A stretch of 11,337 nt of DNA from Candidatus Latescibacterota bacterium (GTDB lineage: Bacteria > Blakebacterota > Blakebacteria > Blakebacterales > Blakebacteraceae): positions 1-11,337 of the forward strand of contig JAGLTZ010000203.1 in the NCBI GenBank assembly GCA_023135015.1. The letters are read 5' to 3'. The notes beneath the pieces were generated by a model. That model saw only the letters and a list, made by a program, of their open reading frames with translations. It ran no database searches and was not told where the DNA came from. This document shows positions 5,794 to 11,337 of the stretch, one piece after another (position 1 is the first letter of the stretch; each line of letters opens with the position of its first letter). The position numbers and the translations under genes were made by a program.

Positions 5794-6789
5794 CTACTCC
5801 TGCTCTATCAGTTCGTCCAGGACGGTGTATGCAGATATGTCCATTCCGAAGTGGAGACCCATCTCATGCAGGATATCGGCCAGCTCAGAGAGTGATTTAC
5901 GCCCGAAGTTCCGGTACTTGAGCATCTCGGACTCCGACTTCTGAACCAGGTCCCCGATCGACTTGATATTGGCCGCACGCAGGCAGTTGGCCGATCGCAC
6001 GCTCAGCTCCAGCTCGTCGACCGGCATCTTCAGCAATTCGTGAACCCGCAGGCTCTCCTCTTCGATCTCGAGAACTGTCTCTTCCTGCGGTTCCTCCTCG
6101 AAGGCCATGAAAACCAGGTAGTGGTCTTTGAGTATCTTGGCTGCATGACTGACCGCAATCACCGGCTCGATTGAACCGTCGGTCCATACTTCCATCGTTA
6201 GGCGTTCGAAGTCGGTCCGCCGCCCCACCCGCATGTTCTCCACCTCGTAGTTCACTTTCAGCATGGGAGTAAATACCGAATCGAGGGGGATAAGCCCTAT
6301 CGGCAGTTCCGGATCCTCCATTTCCTCCCCGGGCACATACCCGCGACCGGGACCGATCGTGATATCCATTTTAAGGCTGGCATCCTGATCCAGGGTCGCC
6401 ACATAGTGATCGGGGTTGTGGATAGTAAACGCCTTGGTGAGCTGCAGTTCCTTGGCGGTGAGAACCCCGGGGCCCTCGGCTTCAAGCGTCACCGTCACAG
6501 GTTCGTCCTCGTGGAGCTCCACCCTCACACCCTTCAAATTAAGAATCAGGTCGGTGAAGTCTTCAAGAACGCCCGGTAGGCTGGTGAACTCGTGCAGGGT
6601 GCCGTCCAGTTTCACGTATGTGATGGCCGCCCCCTGGATGCTTGAAAGCAGCACTCTTCGCAGAGAGTTACCGAGAGTAACCCCGAACCCGCGCTCGACG
6701 GGTCCGGCCGTGAACTTACCGTACGTGCGTGAGTAGCTTTTGTCATCCCACTCGATGCCCTCAGGCATCATCAAGTTCTTCCACTTCAT
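5794..6789 (-). CDS. rpoA: DNA-directed RNA polymerase alpha subunit
   Basis: 331 residues, full length. The N-terminal domain (about 1-235), which forms the dimer that scaffolds the polymerase, shows [23 protein letters not shown] and [25 protein letters not shown] linker rich in Glu (about 236-252, [15 protein letters not shown]) leads to the C-terminal domain that contacts UP elements and activators, with [22 protein letters not shown] and [22 protein letters not shown]. The ATG at 6789-6787 has AAGGG about 10 nt upstream. The gene sits between rpsD and rplQ as in most bacteria. Confidence 0.99.
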   Translation of the reverse strand: MKWKNLMMPEGIEWDDKSYSRTYGKFTAGPVERGFGVTLGNSLRRVLLSSIQGAAITYVKLDGTLHEFTSLPGVLEDFTDLILNLKGVRVELHEDEPVTVTLEAEGPGVLTAKELQLTKAFTIHNPDHYVATLDQDASLKMDITIGPGRGYVPGEEMEDPELPIGLIPLDSVFTPMLKVNYEVENMRVGRRTDFERLTMEVWTDGSIEPVIAVSHAAKILKDHYLVFMAFEEEPQEETVLEIEEESLRVHELLKMPVDELELSVRSANCLRAANIKSIGDLVQKSESEMLKYRNFGRKSLSELADILHEMGLHFGMDISAYTVLDELIEQE

Positions 6790-6828
6790 ATAGCGGGTAC
6801 CCTTTTTTGTCCGATAGGTTTGTCTTGA

Positions 6829-7461
6829 CTACCTCGAGTAGAGCTCGACGATGAGCTGTTCGTTAATCTCCAGATCTGCGTCGGAGCGGGACGGAGCCTG
6901 TACCACCTGGCCGGCCATCTTCGCCTTGTCAAGCGAGAGCCAACCCGGCTCGCCGCGCCGCCCGAAGTGCTTCATCGACTCCTGAATCGCATCAAGAGAG
7001 CGTGAGCGCTCTTTCACTTCTATCACATCCCCTGCCCTGACCTGATACGAAGGGATGTCCAAGATCCTGCCGTTGACCATGAAATGCCGGTGCCGGACCA
7101 GCTGGCGGGCGCTGGCACGCGAAGATGCAAGCCCCAGACGATACACCACGTTATCCAGCCGCGACTCGAGCAACGTGAGCAGCACATCTCCAGTGGTGCC
7201 CTTGCTACGCGCCGCCTTCTTAAAGTAATTACGGAACTGGGCCTCTTGGACCCCGTAGATACGCCTTACCTTCTGTTTTTCCCTGAGCTGGATCGAATAA
7301 TCGCTCGGCTTACGACGCCGCATACTCGGGCCGTGCTGGCCGGGCGGATAATTACGACGCTCAATCGAGCATTTCTCGCTGAGACACCGCTCTCCCTTGA
7401 GGAAGATCTTCATCCCCTCGCGGCGGCACAGCTTGCAGACGGAACCGGTGTAACGGGCCAT
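6829..7461 (-). CDS. rpsD: 30S ribosomal protein S4, zinc-binding form
   Basis: 210 residues, full length. S4 binds 16S rRNA early in small-subunit assembly. The N-terminus carries four Cys at 9, 12, 26 and 31 ([16 protein letters not shown]), the zinc-binding (C+) form. NYPPGQHG and the S4 RNA-binding domain ([33 protein letters not shown]) are typical. AGGAGG lies 12 nt upstream of the ATG, a longer gap than usual. In several bacteria S4 represses its own operon by binding the mRNA leader, but I see no clear leader structure here. Confidence 0.99.
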   Translation of the reverse strand: MARYTGSVCKLCRREGMKIFLKGERCLSEKCSIERRNYPPGQHGPSMRRRKPSDYSIQLREKQKVRRIYGVQEAQFRNYFKKAARSKGTTGDVLLTLLESRLDNVVYRLGLASSRASARQLVRHRHFMVNGRILDIPSYQVRAGDVIEVKERSRSLDAIQESMKHFGRRGEPGWLSLDKAKMAGQVVQAPSRSDADLEINEQLIVELYSR

Positions 7462-7486
7462 TCTTCTCTATTGCCTCCTGACCACT

Positions 7487-7888
7487 CTAGACCCGGCGCC
7501 GCTTCGGAGGACGGCAACCGTTATGGGGTATCGGGGTAACGTCTTTGATCGCAGTTATTTGCATTCCTGCGGCCTGTAGAGAGCGGACAGCCGACTCGCG
7601 TCCCGACCCTGGACCCTTTACCCAGGCCTCAACCGACTTCATGCCGGCTGCCATCGCCTCTTTAGCGACCTTATCTGCTGCCATCTGGGCCGCGAAGGGC
7701 GTGCTCTTACGGCTTCCCTTGAAACCGACGGCACCGGGCGTCGCCCAGCATATCACTTCGCCGTTGATGCTGGTGATCGTAATGTTCGTATTGTTGAAGG
7801 TCGCCTTGATGTGAGCGATCCCATGGGCATCGGCGGTCTTCTTGACCTTCCTGCGTCCCTTGCCCTTTTTCTTGGCCTGCTTTGCCAC
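7487..7888 (-). CDS. rpsK: 30S ribosomal protein S11
   Basis: 133 residues. S11 lies on the small-subunit platform near the E site. Family motifs are [61 protein letters not shown] and the end [17 protein letters not shown]. The GTG at 7888-7886 is chosen because it gives the usual MAKQAKKK start and lies 6 nt after AAGGAG (7900-7895). A TTG one codon upstream is too close to that site. Confidence 0.98.
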   Translation of the reverse strand: MAKQAKKKGKGRRKVKKTADAHGIAHIKATFNNTNITITSINGEVICWATPGAVGFKGSRKSTPFAAQMAADKVAKEAMAAGMKSVEAWVKGPGSGRESAVRSLQAAGMQITAIKDVTPIPHNGCRPPKRRRV

Positions 7889-7894
7889 CAACTA

Positions 7895-7900
7895 CTCCTT
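7895..7900 (-). promoter_or_regulatory. rpsK: Ribosome binding site setting the rpsK GTG start
   Basis: AAGGAG on the minus strand is 3 nt from the TTG (7891-7889) and 6 nt from the GTG (7888-7886). The spacing favours GTG. Confidence 0.75.
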
Positions 7901-7927
7901 ATCGAATTGTGTCCATACTGCCATTGA

Positions 7928-8290
7928 CTATCGCCGACCGAATCTGCCCTTTGGACCTTTCCTGGTCCGGGCATTCGTACGGGTACGCTGGCCTCTCACC
8001 GGTAAACCCTTGCGGTGCCGCTGTCCCCGGTAACAGCCGATATCCATCAGCCGCTTGATGTTCATGTTTGTCTCGGCCCGCAGCGAACCTTCGACCTTAC
8101 GGTTAGTCTGGATATCTTCCCGTATTGCGGCGACCTCTTCCGGGGTCAGTTCTTCCACCTTCTTCTCCGGCGGTACACCTGCCGCTTTGCAGATCTCCAG
8201 AGCTGTGCTGCGTCCGATCCCGTATATGTAGGTCAGCGCAATGCTGACGTGCTTGGTCCTGGGGATATCGATGCCGGATATCCGAGCCAT
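7928..8290 (-). CDS. rpsM: 30S ribosomal protein S13
   Basis: 120 residues, full length. S13 sits in the small-subunit head and touches the P-site tRNA and the large subunit. Clear marks are [26 protein letters not shown], the central helical region with [24 protein letters not shown], and a basic tail [16 protein letters not shown] that reaches toward tRNA. AAGGGAG lies 7 nt before the ATG (8290-8288). It lies 24 bp after rpmJ and 39 bp before the rpsK start, as expected for the head of the alpha operon. Confidence 0.99.
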   Translation of the reverse strand: MARISGIDIPRTKHVSIALTYIYGIGRSTALEICKAAGVPPEKKVEELTPEEVAAIREDIQTNRKVEGSLRAETNMNIKRLMDIGCYRGQRHRKGLPVRGQRTRTNARTRKGPKGRFGRR

Positions 8291-8314
8291 ATGGTTACTC
8301 CCTTAGGTCCTTTT

Positions 8315-8428
8315 TTAACCCTGGCGCTGCTTATGGCGGGGGTTTCTGCAGATCACCCGCACAACGCCCTTCCGTTTCACTATCTTGCAGTGCTCGCAGA
8401 TCTTCTTCACCGAGCTCTGTACTTTCAT
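8315..8428 (-). CDS. rpmJ: 50S ribosomal protein L36, zinc-binding form
   Basis: A 37-residue protein. It reads [20 protein letters not shown], then [17 protein letters not shown] and TAA (8317-8315). Cys11, Cys14, Cys27 and His32 form the zinc site of the C+ type. GGGAG (8440-8436) lies 7 nt before the ATG. The position between infA and rpsM is standard. Confidence 0.98.
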   Translation of the reverse strand: MKVQSSVKKICEHCKIVKRKGVVRVICRNPRHKQRQG

Positions 8429-8466
8429 TGTCGTTCTCCCGGCCGTATCCCTAACGGGATTTTCGG

Positions 8467-8685
8467 CTATTTATACCGGTAGGTGATCCTACCTCGGGTC
8501 AGGTCGTACGGTGAAAGCTCCACCTGGATTCGATCGCCGGGAAGAATGCGGATGTAATGCATCCTCATCTTGCCCGAGATGTGCGCCAGAACCTCGTGAC
8601 CGTTGTCCAACTCCACCCTGAAAGTAGCGTTGGGGAGCGGCTCGATCACAGTACCCTCGACCAGTATCGGTTCTTCCTTTGCCAA
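8467..8685 (-). CDS. infA: Translation initiation factor IF-1, TTG start
   Basis: 72 residues, the usual IF-1 length. IF-1 is a single OB-fold protein that covers the A site during initiation. The body [49 protein letters not shown]...[10 protein letters not shown] is diagnostic. A longer open frame reaches upstream to 8814, but that part overlaps map and is not conserved in IF-1. The true start is TTG at 8685-8683, giving the family's M-A-K-E-E start, with GGAGG 5 nt upstream. A TTG start on such an essential gene lowers initiation strength and is unusual. Confidence 0.95.
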   Translation of the reverse strand: MAKEEPILVEGTVIEPLPNATFRVELDNGHEVLAHISGKMRMHYIRILPGDRIQVELSPYDLTRGRITYRYK

Positions 8686-8690
8686 ACTTG

Positions 8691-8695
8691 CCTCC
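8691..8695 (-). promoter_or_regulatory. infA: Ribosome binding site deciding the infA TTG start
   Basis: GGAGG on the minus strand lies 5 nt before TTG 8685-8683. No ATG or GTG lies at a proper distance, so this site supports TTG as the initiator. Confidence 0.8.
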
Positions 8696-8717
8696 GAATC
8701 GGAACGCGGAACCCTCA

Positions 8718-9464
8718 CTACGGAAGAGTGAGTATCTGTGGTTCCCCGTCGGTTATCGCTACGCAGTGTTCGAAATGGGCTGAAAGGCTGCCATCCCGGG
8801 TCACCGCGGTCCATCCATCCTTCATCGTCATTATCTCGTGGGTCCCCTGATTGACCATCGGCTCGATGGCGAACACCATCCCGGCCTTGATCAATGGCCC
8901 CTTCCCTGGAGGGCCGTAGTTCGGTATCTGGGGCTCCTCGTGCATTTTTGTGCCGATCCCGTGGCCCACCATCTCGCGGACCACGCTGAAGCCATGTCCT
9001 TCGACCAACGATTGAACAGCGTGACTTATATCAAACAGGCGGTTTCCTTCAACCGCTTTTGCAATCCCCTTCATCAGGCTCTCGTTGGTCACGGCCAGTA
9101 GTTGGGAAGCCTTCTGCAGATCCTTCCCCACTATGTAGGTCCACGCGGAATCCCCAAAGTAGCCGTCTTTCTCGACTCCTATATCCAGGCTGACCACGTC
9201 GCCCTCCTTGAGAACGCTCCTGCCCGGAATGCCGTGAACGACCTCGTTGTTCAAACTCAGGCACACACTCGAGGGAAAGCCGCGGAACCCCTTAAACGCC
9301 GGACTGCCGCCGTTGTCCTGGATGAAGGTCTCCACCTCCCTGTCAATGATGTCGCCCCGCATGCCCGGAGTGAGCAGTTTCTTCGCCACCCCGTGCGCCT
9401 GCGCCACAAGGCGACCCGCTTCCCTCATCAGCGCGATCTCCTCAGCCGAACGAATGTAGATCAT
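8718..9464 (-). CDS. map: Type I methionine aminopeptidase
   Basis: 248 residues, removing the N-terminal Met from new cytosolic proteins. All five metal ligands are present: Asp94 (SLDIG), Asp105 (FGDSAW), His168 (MVGHGIG), Glu201 (AIEPM) and Glu232 (FEHC). The substrate-site His77 is in NEVVHGIP. There is no N-terminal extension or zinc finger, so it is the short type Ia form. The ATG (9464-9462) lies 11 bp past the adk stop, with GGGAAG just upstream. Its location between adk and infA is the common bacterial order. Confidence 0.99.
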   Translation of the reverse strand: MIYIRSAEEIALMREAGRLVAQAHGVAKKLLTPGMRGDIIDREVETFIQDNGGSPAFKGFRGFPSSVCLSLNNEVVHGIPGRSVLKEGDVVSLDIGVEKDGYFGDSAWTYIVGKDLQKASQLLAVTNESLMKGIAKAVEGNRLFDISHAVQSLVEGHGFSVVREMVGHGIGTKMHEEPQIPNYGPPGKGPLIKAGMVFAIEPMVNQGTHEIMTMKDGWTAVTRDGSLSAHFEHCVAITDGEPQILTLP

Positions 9465-9475
9465 GTCTTCCCGGC

Positions 9476-10186
9476 CTACCCCCCCTCCAACACCTCTACC
9501 AGACGTCCGGTAACTTCCTCAACACTGCCCGAACCATCTACCTCCCTCAACAGCCCCTTCCCTTTGTAGTAATCCACCAGGGGAGCGGTCTGTCCGCGGT
9601 ATACTTGAAGCCGGTTTTCCACCGTCTCCGCCCGGTCGTCCTCCCTCTGGTACAGCTCCCCTCCGCATTGAGGACACGTTTCCGGAAGAGAATCCATACC
9701 TGCCACATTCGTGTCGCGACCGCACTCCCTGCAGAGGTAACGCCCGCTGATCCGCTCTATCAGCTGCTCATCCTCTACTTCGATCGATACAACCACATCA
9801 AGCAACAGCTTCTTCTGACTCAGCAGTTCCTCAAAGGACACTGCCTGCTGAAGGGTTCTGGGAAAGCCATCGAGCAGAAACCCTTCGGCCGCATCAGGCT
9901 GACCGATACGGTCTGCGATAAGATCTATGATGAGCTGATCGGGTACCAGCTCACCCCTGTCCATGTACTCGCGTGCCTGCCTGCCGAGCTCCGTGTCCCT
10001 GGCGACGTGGTCGCGCAGTATGTCCCCGGTGCTGATATGCGGGACACCAAACTCGGCCTCGACACGCCTGGCCTGAGTACCCTTACCAGCCCCCGGAGGG
10101 CCGAGCATAATGGCCACCAGCCGGGTCCGAGGGGTCTCAGGTACAGTGCCGTCCGCCACCGGGACCTGCTGCTCCGGTTTATCCAC
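9476..10186 (-). CDS. adk: Adenylate kinase, zinc-lid form, N-terminally extended
   Basis: 236 residues, catalysing ATP + AMP to 2 ADP. The P-loop GPPGAGKGT is at 29-37, ISTGDILR at 51-58 and the DGFPRT motif at 106-111. The LID is the long form with Cys152, Cys155, Cys171 and Cys174 (CREC, CPQC), which bind zinc in the family. About 25 extra residues (MDKPEQQVPVADGTVPETPR...) precede the core. The extension is supported by a GTG at 10186-10184 that overlaps the secY stop by 8 nt (GTGGATAA) and by GGGAGG 7 nt upstream. An internal start (Met27) lies right at the P-loop strand and is unlikely. Confidence 0.97.
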   Translation of the reverse strand: MDKPEQQVPVADGTVPETPRTRLVAIMLGPPGAGKGTQARRVEAEFGVPHISTGDILRDHVARDTELGRQAREYMDRGELVPDQLIIDLIADRIGQPDAAEGFLLDGFPRTLQQAVSFEELLSQKKLLLDVVVSIEVEDEQLIERISGRYLCRECGRDTNVAGMDSLPETCPQCGGELYQREDDRAETVENRLQVYRGQTAPLVDYYKGKGLLREVDGSGSVEEVTGRLVEVLEGG

Positions 10187-11337
10187 GGCCGACCCTCCCC
10201 CGGATCTTTCCGGACCTGGTGAAACCCTCGTAATGGCGCATCATCAGATGGGACTCTATCTGCTGCAGCGTATCGAGCGCCACACCTACTATGATCAACA
10301 GCCCCGTTCCACCGAAGAAGTCGGTCATCGAGACACTCAAGTTGAAGTACCGCACCAGCATGTACGGCAGCACCGCCAGGGCGGCCAAGCCCACCGCACC
10401 CGGGAAAGTGACTCGACCCAGAACGCGTTCCACGTACTCTGCCGTCTTCTTACCCGGTCTGATACCCGGGATGAACCCGCCGTATTTCTTCATGTTCTCG
10501 GCCAGGTCCACCGGATTGAATACAACCGCGGTATAGAAGAAGGCGAAGAAGATTATCAGAATGCTGTAAAAGAACCAGTAGATGGGGCTATTGAAAGTGA
10601 ACCAGCTCTGCAGGGTGTAGAAGAACTGGTTCTCGGGAAAGAAGGTCAGCGCCGTCTGCGGAATGAACATCAGCGCCTGGGCAAAGATAATCGGGATCAC
10701 ACCCGCAGTATTGATTCGCAACGGGATATGCGTGCTCTGCCCTCCGTATACCTTCCGCCCGACGACACGCTTGGCATACTGCACAGGGATCTTCCTGACA
10801 CCCTGGGTCAGCAGCACGGCCGCCATGGTGACCACGTACATCAGGCCGAAAGTTAAGACAAGCTCGATCAGAGTCTTGTTATCGGCGGCCACCTGTCTGA
10901 CTTCATCGATCACCGCCTGAGGGAACATTGCGATAATTCCTATGTAGATTATCATGCTGATACCGTTGCCTATCCCCCGGTCTGTTATCTGCTCCCCCAG
11001 CCACATGATGAAGACCGTACCCGTGGTCAGTGTGAGCATGGTCATCAGGATGAATCCGATTCCCCCGTTGGGAACGATGGGAGAGTTGGAAACGGGGCTC
11101 CGGAGATTCTTGAGCAGGAAGGCGATCCCGCCCGACTGGATCATGCAGATAAACAGCGTGCCGTACCGGGTGTACTGGGTGATCTTCTTCCGGCCCATCT
11201 CCCCTTCTTTGGACAGACGCTCCAGATAGGGCCACACCACCTGCAGCAGCTGCAGGATGATGGAAGCACTGATGTAAGGCATGATGCCCAGTGCGAAGAT
11301 CGTCATGCGCGACATCGATCTCCCGGTGAACAGGTCC
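10179..11337 (-). CDS. secY: Protein translocase subunit SecY, partial
   Basis: SecY forms the membrane channel for protein export, with SecE and SecG. The frame is open to the right edge (first visible residues DLFTGRSMSRMTIFALGIMP), so the true start and roughly 55-60 residues lie outside. The internal ATG at 11315 is not the start. At least eight hydrophobic spans can be seen, and family marks are FALGIMPYISASIILQLL, ERLSKEGEMGRKKITQYTRYGT, MWLGEQITDRGIGNGISMIIY, RKIPVQYAKR (a cytosolic loop that meets the ribosome or SecA) and VNPVDLAENMKKYGGFIPGIRPGK-type residues near the C-terminus. The stop TAA (10181-10179) lies inside the start of adk, so the two are translationally coupled. Sec export would also serve the two signal-peptide proteins in this window. 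Confidence 0.98.
   Translation of the reverse strand, partial: DLFTGRSMSRMTIFALGIMPYISASIILQLLQVVWPYLERLSKEGEMGRKKITQYTRYGTLFICMIQSGGIAFLLKNLRSPVSNSPIVPNGGIGFILMTMLTLTTGTVFIMWLGEQITDRGIGNGISMIIYIGIIAMFPQAVIDEVRQVAADNKTLIELVLTFGLMYVVTMAAVLLTQGVRKIPVQYAKRVVGRKVYGGQSTHIPLRINTAGVIPIIFAQALMFIPQTALTFFPENQFFYTLQSWFTFNSPIYWFFYSILIIFFAFFYTAVVFNPVDLAENMKKYGGFIPGIRPGKKTAEYVERVLGRVTFPGAVGLAALAVLPYMLVRYFNLSVSMTDFFGGTGLLIIVGVALDTLQQIESHLMMRHYEGFTRSGKIRGRVGRG
10194..10199 (-). promoter_or_regulatory. adk: Ribosome binding site for the adk GTG start
   Basis: GGGAGG within the last secY codons lies 7 nt before GTG 10186-10184. It supports the extended adk N-terminus and coupling to secY. Confidence 0.75.

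Noticed and set aside
8686..8814. N-terminal extension of IF-1 to 115 residues
   Set aside because: It overlaps map, is not seen in the family, and a ribosome site with TTG at 8685 gives the standard 72-residue protein.

Overview
The window is bacterial chromosomal DNA from an organism that inserts selenocysteine. By eye the base composition is moderately GC-rich. Shine-Dalgarno sites are AGGAGG-type, GTG and TTG starts are fairly common, and two exported proteins carry ordinary Sec-type signal peptides with no lipobox. The phylum cannot be named from this window. No mobile element, CRISPR array, rRNA or tRNA was seen.

Left part (1-1504, minus strand): a 5' fragment of prfB (release factor 2) with its classic programmed +1 frameshift site, preceded 2 nt upstream by a HIT-family nucleotide phosphorylase/hydrolase gene. 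A candidate promoter lies near 1476-1504.

Middle (1505-5387): a secreted papain-fold peptidase of the bleomycin hydrolase/PepC type (plus strand) converges on an exported thioredoxin-fold protein (minus strand). One long hairpin between them probably terminates both transcripts. The thioredoxin-fold gene has an in-frame UGA exactly where iodothyronine deiodinases carry selenocysteine (FGSFT-U-PPF), followed by a hairpin that fits a bacterial SECIS element. It should be annotated as one 215-residue selenoprotein, not as two ORFs or a pseudogene. Divergent to it are a membrane-anchored TPR-like protein of unknown function and an NAD(P)-dependent dehydrogenase resembling 2,4-diaminopentanoate dehydrogenase and DapB.

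Right part (5413-11337, minus strand): the end of the spc operon and the alpha operon, in the transcription order secY-adk-map-infA-rpmJ-rpsM-rpsK-rpsD-rpoA-rplQ. These genes cover protein export, nucleotide balance, N-terminal Met removal, initiation, ribosome assembly and transcription. Three starts here need correction from naive calls: infA starts at TTG, rpsK at GTG, and adk at a GTG that overlaps the secY stop. rpmJ is only 37 codons.

The most notable result is the deiodinase-like selenoprotein. UGA is used in three ways within about 3 kb: as selenocysteine (3171-3173), as a +1 frameshift trigger in prfB (699-701), and as an ordinary stop (the selenoprotein's own end at 2790-2792).
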